A DNA stretch of 21,313 nt from Bacteroidota bacterium (lineage in GTDB: Bacteria; Bacteroidota; Bacteroidia; B-17B0; Aurantibacillaceae): positions 1 through 21,313 of the forward strand of contig JANYGR010000195.1 of the NCBI GenBank assembly GCA_025359355.1. Direction: 5' to 3'. Under the pieces are notes generated by a model that was not told the origin of the DNA, did not search any database, and saw only the letters and a list, made by a program, of their open reading frames with translations. This document shows positions 9,027-16,989 of this stretch, piece by piece (the stretch's first letter is position 1; the number at the start of each line of letters is the position of its first letter). A program made the position numbers and the translations under genes.

Positions 9027-10205
9027 ATGAAAAATTTAATTGCTACAATTTTATGTTTACTTATGTCGCTCAGTGGATTTTGTGACAAATTTGTTTGGAA
9101 TTCAAAATCGCCCTACCCTTCATTTGCTCGTCATCGAGCTGCCGCTTTTTCCATTGGAAATAAAGGATATATGGGAACTGGCCATATTAATTCAGGAACG
9201 ATTTCTATGGCTTATACTGATTGGTGGGAATTTGATCCTTCATCAAATACTTGGACACAAAAAGCAGATTATCCTCAACCACGATTTGCCTGTGCGGGAT
9301 TTACTATAGGAAACAAAGGGTATTTAGGGGGAGGTAACGAACAAAATTTTGGAGATAGAGATGAATTTTATGAATTTAATCCAGTTACAAATGTATGGAC
9401 ACCTAAAGCAACCTTGCCTGTTGCCAATGGTGGCGGTTTTGGTTTTGCGATAAATGGAGTGGGTTATATGGCGTTAACCGGCAGTTTATTTTCTTATAAT
9501 GTTACTACTAATACTTGGACCTCTGTTCCATGTGGCGTGCCTTTTCAAGATTATAGTTCTGGCTTTGTTATTAATAATAAGGTGTATGTATTGCCAACCT
9601 ATTCTCAAACCTTATATGTATTTGACCCAGCAACAGGTATTACAACGACTAAAGCTAATTTTATTGGCGAAGGAAGGTATGCTGCTTGTAGCTTTGCGGT
9701 GAGAGGAGAAGGTTATATAGGACTGGGTTGGGGAGTTAACACAGGTAATGTTGTTAAAGATTTTTATCATTATGATCCTGTTTTAGATGTATGGGATACT
9801 ATTCCAAAATCTTTTCCCGGTGTACGCAGAAACTATGTACCTTCTTTTGTGATAGGTGATAATGCTTATTTTGGTACTGGCTCTAATGGCACTAATTTAG
9901 GGGATATTTGGGGCTATGAATGGAAATTATCAGTTGGTATTAATGAGCAATCTCAGGAGAATACAATTACACTTTTTCCAAATCCTACTCAAGATATTAT
10001 TCACATTGTTTTAAGTGAGAAAACGTTAGTATCAAAACCCTTGTTTAAATTATTTCAATTAGATGGTAAGGAAGTTTTTTCTAAATCCCTAACCGAAATG
10101 GATTCTCAATTTAACATAAGCGAATTAGCTCAAGGCGTTTATGTATCAACCATTACCGATAATCAACACGCTATTGTTTCAACTAAAAAAATCGTAAAAA
10201 ATTAA
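9027..10205 (+). CDS. Kelch-repeat T9SS secreted protein, copy 1
   Basis: 392 residues. Signal peptide at about 1-19 (ending SLSGFC). Six kelch-type beta-propeller repeats fill residues about 30-300, each shaped like R..A..F.IGNKGY.G.G followed 20-30 residues later by W.FDP.SNTWT. Clear examples are AFSIGNKGYMGTG / WWEFDPSSNTWTQKADYP and FTIGNKGYLGGG / FYEFNPVTNVWTPKATLP. The sorting domain is 313-392 (TITLFPNPTQ to the basic end). Kelch propellers usually bind protein or glycan; the galactose-oxidase copper ligands cannot be confirmed here, so no enzyme activity is claimed. It is a paralogue of the next two genes and lies 10 bp before the second copy. Confidence 0.88.
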   Translation: MKNLIATILCLLMSLSGFCDKFVWNSKSPYPSFARHRAAAFSIGNKGYMGTGHINSGTISMAYTDWWEFDPSSNTWTQKADYPQPRFACAGFTIGNKGYLGGGNEQNFGDRDEFYEFNPVTNVWTPKATLPVANGGGFGFAINGVGYMALTGSLFSYNVTTNTWTSVPCGVPFQDYSSGFVINNKVYVLPTYSQTLYVFDPATGITTTKANFIGEGRYAACSFAVRGEGYIGLGWGVNTGNVVKDFYHYDPVLDVWDTIPKSFPGVRRNYVPSFVIGDNAYFGTGSNGTNLGDIWGYEWKLSVGINEQSQENTITLFPNPTQDIIHIVLSEKTLVSKPLFKLFQLDGKEVFSKSLTEMDSQFNISELAQGVYVSTITDNQHAIVSTKKIVKN

Positions 10206-10215
10206 TTAATATACA

Positions 10216-11442
10216 ATGATTAAAAATTTAAAAACAGGTCTTTTCTTTTTCTTTCTTTCACTTTCTTTATGCGGCTATAGCTCGTGGAAGTGGACAAAAG
10301 TGCATGCGCTTGATAATGGTAAACGCTACGAAGCTACTGGGTTTAGTATTAATGCCAAAGGTTATGTAAGTTGTGGTGTTGATACAAATAATAATTGTTA
10401 TAACGATTTGTGGGAATACGATGCGGCGTTTGATTACTGGACTCAAAAAGCAAATCTTCCGGCAAATTACAGACGAGGTGCTTATGGTTTTGAATTAAAT
10501 AATCAAGGTTATTTAGGAGGTGGCACTACTGACCCTACATCTACTTTGGGAACCATTTTAAATGACTTTTGGATGTATGATCCGATTCTAAATACGTGGA
10601 CCGCAAAAGCAACTTGCCCTACTTCTGTATATAGAGCGGCTTGTACCAGCTGTACTGGTAAGGGTTATGTGATGTGTGGTGTAAATGGTGGCTGGGGTTC
10701 TTCGAGCGATGTATACGAGTATAATCCAACCACTAATGCATGGGTTTATAAAACAACGTTTCCTGGTTTAGCGACAAGTAGTGGAGGAAGAGATGGAGGC
10801 ATAGCTACGAGCGCTAATAATAAAATATATTTTGGGATGGGAAAGGACGATAGTTTTTTTCAAAATGATTGGTGGGAATATAATCCAACAACAAACGCAT
10901 GGGTACAAAAATCAAACTTCCCTGGCACTGGAAGAACAGGTGCATTTGCTTTTACATTAAATGGAATGCCTTGTGCGGGTATGGGTAGTGATGGCTCATA
11001 TAATAATGATACTTGGTGGTATAATACAACAACAAATACATGGAACTATACAACTTCCTTTAGCGGTGTAGCTCGACGAGGAGTAGTTTGTTTTGCAATC
11101 GGTAATGTGGGTTATATGGGTACAGGAAAATCAGGCGGAGGTTCCAAACAAGATTTTTATAAATTGGATGCTGACGTTGGCATCGAAGATTTAAAAAATA
11201 ATAGCTACTTAACGTTATATCCAAATCCTGTTATTGGTAATGAGTTTACAGTTGAATATACACAACCATTTAATACTTTAATAATTCAAATATTAAGTGT
11301 AGATGGAAAGATGATTAAAACTCAAGAATTAACCAATGCCTCTCAAACTATTGATAGAACTGGGCTTAGTAAGGGGGTTTATTTTGTAATCATACAGAAC
11401 AAGCAACAGGTAGTAGCAACTAAAAAAATTATTTTATTGTAA
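10216..11442 (+). CDS. Kelch-repeat T9SS secreted protein, copy 2
   Basis: 408 residues; signal peptide at about 1-22 (a run of Phe/Leu/Ser ending LCGYSS). Six kelch repeats lie between about 28 and 318, for example YGFELNNQGYLGGG / FWMYDPILNTWTAKA and FTLNGMPCAGMG / WWYNTTTNTW. This copy has more cysteines than copy 1, including a CTSCTGKGYVMCGV segment in blade 3. The T9SS sorting domain is 330-408 (SYLTLYPNPV onward). It shares an exact 33-bp DNA segment with copy 3 (10863-10895), which points to recent duplication or gene conversion. Spacing to neighbours is 10 and 17 bp, so it is cotranscribed. Ligand unknown. Confidence 0.88.
   Translation: MIKNLKTGLFFFFLSLSLCGYSSWKWTKVHALDNGKRYEATGFSINAKGYVSCGVDTNNNCYNDLWEYDAAFDYWTQKANLPANYRRGAYGFELNNQGYLGGGTTDPTSTLGTILNDFWMYDPILNTWTAKATCPTSVYRAACTSCTGKGYVMCGVNGGWGSSSDVYEYNPTTNAWVYKTTFPGLATSSGGRDGGIATSANNKIYFGMGKDDSFFQNDWWEYNPTTNAWVQKSNFPGTGRTGAFAFTLNGMPCAGMGSDGSYNNDTWWYNTTTNTWNYTTSFSGVARRGVVCFAIGNVGYMGTGKSGGGSKQDFYKLDADVGIEDLKNNSYLTLYPNPVIGNEFTVEYTQPFNTLIIQILSVDGKMIKTQELTNASQTIDRTGLSKGVYFVIIQNKQQVVATKKIILL
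10863..10895 (+). repeat. 33-bp exact direct repeat between kelch copies 2 and 3, left unit
   Basis: Identical to 11924-11956. It encodes the NDWWEYNPTTN strand of a kelch blade in both genes in the same frame. The third codon positions match too, so it is more than protein-level conservation. Confidence 0.85.
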
Positions 11443-11459
11443 ATTTTATATTCACCAAA

Positions 11460-12656
11460 ATGAAGAGCTTTTTTTTAATCATCCTTTTTTTAACGTTCAC
11501 GTTATTACTTAAAGCACAACCAAACACTTGGATTAAAATGACTGACTATACAGGTAATGCTGTATCTGCAGCTTCTTCTTTTGTAGTGGGCAATACAGCT
11601 TATTTATGTGGAGGTTATGATGGTAGTAGTTATAAAATAAGTTTGCATCGTTACAATCAACCCTTTGATGTATGGGAAAAAATTACTGATTTTCCAGCAA
11701 TGCCTCGCGATAAGGCAGTTTCATTTGCGATTGGAGGAAAAGCATATTATGGAACAGGACAAGGACTCTTGCAATACTCTCAAGATTTTTGGGAATTTGA
11801 TACTGTTACGTTAGCGTGGACACAAATAGCCGATATTGCAGGAGCTGCTCGCAATAGCGCTTGTGGCTTAGCCACTAACGGAAAAGGTTATGTGGGATTA
11901 GGACAATCATCAACAGGCTTATTAAATGATTGGTGGGAATATAATCCAACAACAAATACATGGGCAAGTAAAACTAATTTTATAGGAACTGCTCGTAAAC
12001 AAGCATCAGCGTTTGTTGTAGCTGGTAACTGTTATGTTACTTGTGGTAATGATGGTGGTTATAAAAATGATACTTATGCTTTTGATCCTTTATTAAATTC
12101 ATGGACAAGTAAAGCGAGTTTTGCAGGCACACCTCGTTATGATGCTACCAGTTTTGTGATTGGTAATTCTGGTTTTGTAGGCTTAGGTTATGATAATACA
12201 TTAACGTATAAAAATGATGTTTGGCAATATAATGCGTACACCAATGTTTGGGCTCAAATGACTGATTTTGCAGGAACCGCAAGAGAAGGAGCCATTGCCT
12301 ATGTATTAAATAATGAAGCTTATGTGGGGTTGGGTTATGATAATTTATTTAAGAATGATATTTGGAAATACACACCAAACATTGGTGTCGGTATTAATGA
12401 ATTAATTACGATAAACAATATTCAAAACATATATCCCAATCCTGCAAAAGAAACCATCACCATTCAATTGAAAGAAAATATACCTAATTCAATATTAAAT
12501 ATTATGGATATGCAAGGCCGTGTTTTATTGAAGCAAACTATAGGAGAGAGTGTACAAAAAATAAATATTTCAGACTTGGCTCAAGGCGCTTATTACATAA
12601 CAGTTTCAAATAGTCAACGCATCATTGCATCTAAACGTTTTATTAAAATAGATTAA
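11460..12656 (+). CDS. Kelch-repeat T9SS secreted protein, copy 3
   Basis: 398 residues; signal peptide at about 1-19 (FFLIILFLTFTLLLKAQ). The mature protein starts at QPNTWIKMTDY. Six kelch repeats run from about 30 to 310, with regular units such as SFVVGNTAYLCGG, FAIGGKAYYGTG / FWEFDTVTLAWTQIADI, and FVIGNSGFVGLG / VWQYNAYTNVWAQMTDF. The sorting domain is 320-398 (NIQNIYPNPA onward). Repeat regularity is higher than in the other two copies. The gene ends 11 bp before the Ig-repeat gene. It likely forms a closed six-blade propeller on the cell surface or in the medium; the binding partner cannot be told from sequence. Confidence 0.88.
   Translation: MKSFFLIILFLTFTLLLKAQPNTWIKMTDYTGNAVSAASSFVVGNTAYLCGGYDGSSYKISLHRYNQPFDVWEKITDFPAMPRDKAVSFAIGGKAYYGTGQGLLQYSQDFWEFDTVTLAWTQIADIAGAARNSACGLATNGKGYVGLGQSSTGLLNDWWEYNPTTNTWASKTNFIGTARKQASAFVVAGNCYVTCGNDGGYKNDTYAFDPLLNSWTSKASFAGTPRYDATSFVIGNSGFVGLGYDNTLTYKNDVWQYNAYTNVWAQMTDFAGTAREGAIAYVLNNEAYVGLGYDNLFKNDIWKYTPNIGVGINELITINNIQNIYPNPAKETITIQLKENIPNSILNIMDMQGRVLLKQTIGESVQKINISDLAQGAYYITVSNSQRIIASKRFIKID
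11924..11956 (+). repeat. 33-bp exact direct repeat between kelch copies 2 and 3, right unit
   Basis: Second copy of the segment at 10863-10895, inside kelch copy 3 and in the same reading frame. Confidence 0.85.
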
Positions 12657-12667
12657 TCCCTCTTGCT

Positions 12668-14881
12668 ATGATTAAAAAATATTTACTTTCATGTATGTTA
12701 ATTGGTTTTATCTTTTTTGAAGGATGGAGTCAGTGTATCAATACAACACTTTACCCATCAACGCCAATTATTATTAATTCTTGTTCTTCGGGAACTATTA
12801 CTACATGTAATTGGGCTCAAGAATATTCGGAGTTAACTTTTAATACAACGGGGAATTTCACGTTCTCATCATCCATTTCTACAGATTTTTTAACTTTAAC
12901 GACTGCGGCAAATGTTGTTGTTGCATTTGGCGTTCAGCCTTTATCTGCTAATATTCCTTCTACAGGAGGGTATCGTTTACATGTCTCAAATAATTCTGCT
13001 TGTGGTACTGATAATAATTGCAGAGTAACCAGTTATGCTTGCGCATTGCCTTGTACAGGAACACCCGTTGCAGGCTCTACTCAGGCTAATTATGCAACTA
13101 TTTGTACAGCAACAAATGTGAGTTTTAGTTTAGTGGGTTCAACTGCGGCCACAGGAATAACCTACCAATGGCAAACATCTCCAAATGGAACTACTTGGAC
13201 AAATGCATCAGGGGCATTAAATAATACGTATTCTCAATTAGTGAGTTCAACAAGTTACTACCGTTGTATTGTAGCGTGTGGAAGCTTTACATCAGCTTCT
13301 AATCCTATTGTTGTAAACTTAGGAGGAACGCCAAATGGAGGCACAACACTCGAAGATAATTCGTATGTATGCGCAGGGTCTTATGTAAATTTTAGTTTGT
13401 CAGGAGCCTCTAATTGGACTGGAATGACGTATCAATGGGAATCATCTAATATAGGAACGGGGGGATGGTCTGGCATTTCAGGGCAAACAGGAGTTACGAT
13501 GCTGAAACAGGTAAACGCCAGTAAATATGATCGTTGTATTTTAACTTGTGGTTCGTTTACTGCATCATCATCTTCTATTTTGGTTACAGTGGCTGGTGTG
13601 CCCACTGGCGGCACAACCGTAGCTAGTGGCTCTACACCTTGTGGTGGCGGAAGTGTGATGTATAGTCTATCAGGCTCATCAACTACTTATGGACTAGCCT
13701 ACCAATGGCAATCGTCTTTAAATGGCACTACTTGGACAAACTTATCAGGACAAACACTTTCAACAACTACACAAAATGTGTCTACATCAACTTATTTTAG
13801 ATGTTTATTGTCCTGCGGTACAAGCACATCTTCATCGTCTGCTTTACTAACAACTGTTTCGAGCGGAGGCGTAAGTTATGCAACGGTACCCTATTACCAA
13901 ACATTTGATAATACGTGGCAAAATGGTTGCGATTTAAGAGATGTGCCTGATAATTTATATTGGAAAAATACACCTACCACAGGAGATAATTCATGGCGTC
14001 GACAAGATGATGGTAGTTCGGCTAGCTGGACAGGTGGCTCGACCATTGTGCCTTACAGCGGAATTGGTTGTGCAGATTTTCATTCAACCTGGGCTGCAAA
14101 TAATACGAATGGTGCCTTAGATTTTTATGTTAACATGAATCAAAATGGCAAATACGCATTGTCGTTTTATTACCTAAATGCAACGGGCACCGATCATTTG
14201 GATGTTCTATTATCTACGGATGCAGGCACTTCTTTTAGCGTGAAAGCGGCTTATACAACCCAGGCATCATGGACTAAAAAAACCATTTATTTTAATTCGC
14301 CAAATTCTGCTACCTGCATTCTCAGATTGAGAGGTACTGCCAATAATGGTACTGACGATATAGGTGTTGATAGTTTAAGCTTAAAGTTAATATGTCTTAA
14401 TCCTATGGTTACATTAGCAGCTTCAACGACGACATTATGTGCAGGGCAATCGCTTACGCTAACCGCATCAGGTGCTACTAATTATACCTGGACTCCCACA
14501 GGGTCGCAAACTTCATCTATTGTTGTCACACCAACTATCAATACGCATTATGTGGTAACAGGGTCTAATGATGGCTTATGTTTCCCAACGGCTGCCGTAT
14601 CTGTATCTGTGGTGGTTTGTAACGGTATAGAAGAACTTTATGGTTCTATCATTTCGGTGTATCCAAATCCAACATCGGGCCTTGTAACGATTGATTTACC
14701 AATGCCAACAGTCCTCACTTATATTGAAATCAGAGATGCTTTAGGTAAATTGGTACTAAAAGAGGAATTAAAGCACGAAAAAAATACAATTAATGTAGAA
14801 GGGTTAGCAAATGGCCTTTATTTTTATAAAGTGCTTCAAAGTACTACAAACATTGGTATTGGCAAAATACAGAAGCAATAA
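12668..14881 (+). CDS. Ig-repeat and jelly-roll T9SS secreted protein
   Basis: 737 residues; signal peptide at about 1-22 (LLSCMLIGFIFFEGWSQC). An N-terminal Cys-rich region (about 23-129) is followed by three tandem Ig-like repeats of about 88-90 residues at about 131-219, 222-309 and 312-397. Each opens with G.P.GG.T and carries F/YSL.GS....TYQWQ.S.NG..W and Y.RC...CGS.T, with a probable disulfide pair. A MAM/jelly-roll-like domain spans about 405-580 (VPYYQTFDNTWQ at its start), then a further Ig-like domain at about 583-650 (LCAGQSLTLTASGA). The T9SS sorting domain is 660-737. The domain set is that of adhesins; no catalytic motif is seen. It is the last gene of the five-gene operon and ends 87 bp before the tRNA-Val gene. 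Confidence 0.85.
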   Translation: MIKKYLLSCMLIGFIFFEGWSQCINTTLYPSTPIIINSCSSGTITTCNWAQEYSELTFNTTGNFTFSSSISTDFLTLTTAANVVVAFGVQPLSANIPSTGGYRLHVSNNSACGTDNNCRVTSYACALPCTGTPVAGSTQANYATICTATNVSFSLVGSTAATGITYQWQTSPNGTTWTNASGALNNTYSQLVSSTSYYRCIVACGSFTSASNPIVVNLGGTPNGGTTLEDNSYVCAGSYVNFSLSGASNWTGMTYQWESSNIGTGGWSGISGQTGVTMLKQVNASKYDRCILTCGSFTASSSSILVTVAGVPTGGTTVASGSTPCGGGSVMYSLSGSSTTYGLAYQWQSSLNGTTWTNLSGQTLSTTTQNVSTSTYFRCLLSCGTSTSSSSALLTTVSSGGVSYATVPYYQTFDNTWQNGCDLRDVPDNLYWKNTPTTGDNSWRRQDDGSSASWTGGSTIVPYSGIGCADFHSTWAANNTNGALDFYVNMNQNGKYALSFYYLNATGTDHLDVLLSTDAGTSFSVKAAYTTQASWTKKTIYFNSPNSATCILRLRGTANNGTDDIGVDSLSLKLICLNPMVTLAASTTTLCAGQSLTLTASGATNYTWTPTGSQTSSIVVTPTINTHYVVTGSNDGLCFPTAAVSVSVVVCNGIEELYGSIISVYPNPTSGLVTIDLPMPTVLTYIEIRDALGKLVLKEELKHEKNTINVEGLANGLYFYKVLQSTTNIGIGKIQKQ

Positions 14882-14925
14882 TTTAAGCCAATTTTAAAAA
14901 ATATTTTAAAATAAATAAATATTTT

Positions 14926-14956
14926 TTTGGTGATTTCAAAAAACACATTATATTTG
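14926..14956 (+). promoter_or_regulatory. tRNA-Val promoter
   Basis: TTTG (14926-14929), a 19-base spacer, and TATATTTG (14949-14956) match both Bacteroidota promoter boxes at the usual distance. The predicted start is a few bases before the tRNA 5' end at 14969. Confidence 0.75.
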
Positions 14957-14968
14957 CACTCCCAAATT

Positions 14969-15043
14969 GGGAGATTAGCTCAGCTGGTTCAGAGCACCTG
15001 CCTTACAAGCAGGGGGTCACAGGTTCGAACCCTGTATCTCCCA
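14969..15043 (+). tRNA. tRNA-Val (anticodon TAC)
   Basis: Full cloverleaf: acceptor GGGAGAT/ATCTCCC with discriminator A, D-stem GCTC/GAGC, anticodon stem CCTGC/GCAGG around loop CTTACAA (anticodon TAC, reading GTA), and T-arm ACAGG-TTCGAAC-CCTGT. CCA is not encoded. The 3' part, from 14999, is the left att copy of the integrated element, so the working gene is a hybrid of host 5' half and element-carried 3' half, identical in sequence to the displaced host end. Confidence 0.97.
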
Positions 15044-15044
15044 C
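14999..15044 (+). repeat. attL (46-bp core repeat in tRNA-Val)
   Basis: Identical to 21214-21259. It starts at TGCCTTACAAGCA, the inner anticodon stem and loop, and runs to one base past the tRNA. Its position suggests strand exchange in or near the anticodon loop, as for many tRNA-targeting tyrosine integrases. Confidence 0.95.
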
Positions 15045-15053
15045 AGGAATAAT

Positions 15054-15088
15054 AAGGGTTTTAAGCGTAATAGTTTAAAACCCTTTTT
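15054..15088 (+). terminator. Element-borne replacement terminator for tRNA-Val
   Basis: AAGGGTTTTAA (15054-15064) pairs with TTAAAACCCTT (15075-15085) around a 10-base loop, followed by further T residues. It lies 10 bp after the tRNA 3' end, inside the element. It takes the place of the host terminator, now 6.2 kb away at 21271-21290. Confidence 0.75.
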
Positions 15089-15090
15089 GC

Positions 15091-15110
15091 ATTTGCACAC
15101 GATTTGCACA
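15091..15110 (+). repeat. Candidate integrase arm-binding site, left
   Basis: ATTTGCACACGATTTGCACA, identical and in the same orientation as 21076-21095. It consists of two ATTTGCACA boxes separated by CG (11-bp period, about one helical turn). It lies 46 bp inside attL. Paired repeats near both element ends are the expected form of tyrosine-integrase arm sites; binding itself is inferred. Confidence 0.7.
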
Positions 15111-15247
15111 AAATTGATACTCAAAAGTAAAAAACGCTCCTTCTTTCAATCTTTACCATTAAATCATAAACAACTATGATAAACGAGGGCGTTAACTTTT
15201 AAACCATTCATAACTTCGGAAGACATAACAAACCTAAAAATTATCCA

Positions 15248-15331
15248 ATGAATAATCCCAAACAACAACCAGACAATCCTAATGTTTTAAATAATGAAAA
15301 TAAAGGTAGTAATACAGAGATACCAATATAA
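15248..15331 (+). CDS. Possible 27-aa peptide (doubtful)
   Basis: ATG at 15248 and TAA at 15329 give MNNPKQQPDNPNV followed by an Asn/Lys-rich tail. It has a hydrophilic, Asn/Gln/Pro-rich composition with no signal peptide or motif. It is the only plus-strand ORF start in this part of the element and could be chance in AT-rich DNA. I do not recognise it. Confidence 0.2.
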   Translation: MNNPKQQPDNPNVLNNENKGSNTEIPI

Positions 15332-15338
15332 CTAAACA

Positions 15339-15482
15339 TGCGTACAAATCGAATTTATATCACTAATTGAAAATTGCGGTTCGAAATAACGTCACGTTAA
15401 AATATTGAGTAAGAACCTATTACCCCCCCCCCCTTAGATACCTATTTTATGAAATGATAACATGTAAATAAATTTGTACGCA
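15339..15482. repeat. 11-bp inverted repeat flanking a C11 run
   Basis: TGCGTACAAAT at 15339-15349 and its reverse complement ATTTGTACGCA at 15472-15482, 122 bp apart. Between them 15423-15433 is an unbroken run of 11 C. The similarity fades just outside the arms. No transposase or target duplication is evident. Confidence 0.45.
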
Positions 15483-15573
15483 CTCGATGGGTACTAAGGT
15501 ATAAAGTGTAAAAAAAGATTTTAAGGCTTTCTGTTTCTCACTCACTTTTTTGTGTAAGCGAAATATATTCGAA

Positions 15574-15987
15574 CTAAAATGAAGTGTTACAGTCTTTACA
15601 AATATGCTGTGGTTTATTTGTAACTGTGGAAACAACCAATACCATACAAATAAATAATACTAATGCTAATATCCAACTCCAAAAGATTGTTATTACTGAG
15701 GCAATTAAAAGTATTACAATTAGAAATGAAGTTATAGGATGAGCATCTTTAACATTTTGGCTATTACATTTAGGACAAATAATTAATTCCTTTTCAATTT
15801 CTTTGCTTTTATGTTTACTAGAACCAAACCCAAAGGTTGTTTTATTATAAACCTTATTATAAATGGCTTTTTTAGGGTTTGTAAACATTGCAGTACCTTT
15901 AGGCATACGAATACTAATTTTCTTTTTTAAAGATAAATTAGAGCCTATACGCTTACTTATAGAGGGTGTTCTAAAGCCAAACTTCAT
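15574..15987 (-). CDS. DUF4236-like membrane protein with split zinc ribbon
   Basis: 137 residues in three parts. Residues 1-54 (MKFGFRTPSISKRIGSNLSL, PKGTAMFTNPKKA, YNKVYNKTTFGFG) are basic and resemble DUF4236-type N-termini that I associate with phage or small accessory proteins. A CPKC knuckle sits at 71-74. Two membrane segments follow at about 86-102 and 104-121, forming a hairpin. A second knuckle, CKDC, is at 130-133, four residues from the end. If the hairpin inserts, both knuckles face the same side and could form one zinc ribbon at the membrane. It is the last gene of the element and lies 63 bp from the primase-like gene, so it is either cargo or an accessory factor. Function unknown; the DUF4236 link is from memory and moderate. 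Confidence 0.65.
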   Translation of the reverse strand: MKFGFRTPSISKRIGSNLSLKKKISIRMPKGTAMFTNPKKAIYNKVYNKTTFGFGSSKHKSKEIEKELIICPKCNSQNVKDAHPITSFLIVILLIASVITIFWSWILALVLFICMVLVVSTVTNKPQHICKDCNTSF

Positions 15988-16050
15988 GCCGTTAGTTTAA
16001 AGATTATTAAATATCGATAAATTACTTTGAATAAAAAATAATGTTTGTTT

Positions 16051-16989
16051 TTAGGCTACATTTGATACATTCGCTACATTTTTAGTAATTGTAGAAATTA
16101 GGTAATCGGCTAAATCTAAACCTTTGGTTTGTTGCTCGGGGGTTGCTATTCGTTGCAAGTAATCAGATATTGAAACCTCAGCAAGGTGTTTAAATTCTTT
16201 TGCTTTTTGTTGCCATATCTCAAAGCCTTTATTCAAGTCAGGAAATAAAACAACTTTGCGACCTTTTAGAACTTTGAATTTCTCAATAGATAAGCCGTTT
16301 ATATTACCAGCACTTAACCAAATATATTCAGGTAAAAAATAACTGCAAATAATTGCCGATTTTTCACTTTCAACTATTGCAATAGGCTTTGTTTTAAATT
16401 GATTAATCAAGAGCTCACCAAAGAAACATTGCTTTAATTCGTACGTATCGGTTAAAATATCTTTATGCACCCAACTAATATGGTCGTATGGTTGCTTAAC
16501 TCTTTTGTTTGTTTCAATATTGTAAAGCATTATTTTACCAGTCCTTACAATACCGTTTACATCTATTTGCCAAAAGATATTTGCACCGCTCCACTTTTTT
16601 GAAGTGCCTATTTCGTATAAAGTCAATAGTTTAACCGCTTCGTTATAACCAAACAGTTTCAATAAGATTAAAGCAAAATTATTGTTATCATATTGAGTTA
16701 ATGTGTTATCTAATTGCTTAATAGGTATTGTAAACATAAGTTTTTGAATTGGTGAAATTTTCTTTTGTTGAGGTTTATAAACTTGCAAAAAACCTTTGTT
16801 GTCTTCAAAAAATTGCTTTGGTTTAAAATGATATTCGCATCTATCTATTTTGTTGCACCGCCCAACACGATCGCTTAAATACTCATTGGTTTCAATATTA
16901 ATATACTTAGTAAACGATTTTTTACCATTGCAGTTGGGACAATCAAAACGAGATTTTAAGCCGTTGTATTTTTCAAGTGTGTAACTCAT
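16051..16989 (-). CDS. Primase-like protein with zinc finger and TOPRIM domain (DUF6371-like)
   Basis: 312 residues. An N-terminal zinc-binding region has Cys17, Cys20, Cys45, Cys51 and possibly His54 (FDCPNCNGKKSF, VGRCNKIDRCEYHFKPKQFF), as in DnaG/CHC2-like primases. The C-terminal half contains a TOPRIM-like fold with IAIVESEKSAII (Glu207), IWLSAGNINGLS, KVVLFPDLNKG (Asp251) and LDLADYLIS. The usual second Asp of the DxD motif reads Asn253. The layout fits DUF6371-type proteins of Bacteroidota mobile elements. The role is probably priming of element replication with the RepA-like ATPase encoded 131 bp upstream; the iteron-rich gap between them is a candidate origin. NBU1 also carries a primase gene (prmN1). 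Primase activity is inferred, not shown. Confidence 0.78.
   Translation of the reverse strand: MSYTLEKYNGLKSRFDCPNCNGKKSFTKYINIETNEYLSDRVGRCNKIDRCEYHFKPKQFFEDNKGFLQVYKPQQKKISPIQKLMFTIPIKQLDNTLTQYDNNNFALILLKLFGYNEAVKLLTLYEIGTSKKWSGANIFWQIDVNGIVRTGKIMLYNIETNKRVKQPYDHISWVHKDILTDTYELKQCFFGELLINQFKTKPIAIVESEKSAIICSYFLPEYIWLSAGNINGLSIEKFKVLKGRKVVLFPDLNKGFEIWQQKAKEFKHLAEVSISDYLQRIATPEQQTKGLDLADYLISTITKNVANVSNVA

Larger units (their letters stand above)
15111..15573. other. Element left-end region without a clear gene
   Basis: About 460 bp with no convincing long ORF. It holds a 27-codon ORF (15248-15331), an 11-bp inverted repeat (15339-15349 and 15472-15482), and an 11-base C run (15423-15433) between the two repeat arms. 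It may be regulatory, an untranslated RNA region, or decayed cargo. I see no tRNA or recognised structured RNA. Confidence 0.5.

Noticed and set aside
14881..14925. Terminator of the kelch/Ig operon
   Set aside because: The TTTTAAAAAATATTTTAAAA palindrome is A/T only, with no GC core; too weak to call.
15447..15635. 62-codon minus-strand ORF at the element left end
   Set aside because: It overlaps the end of the DUF4236-like gene in another frame, has no motif, and its composition looks like AT-rich chance.
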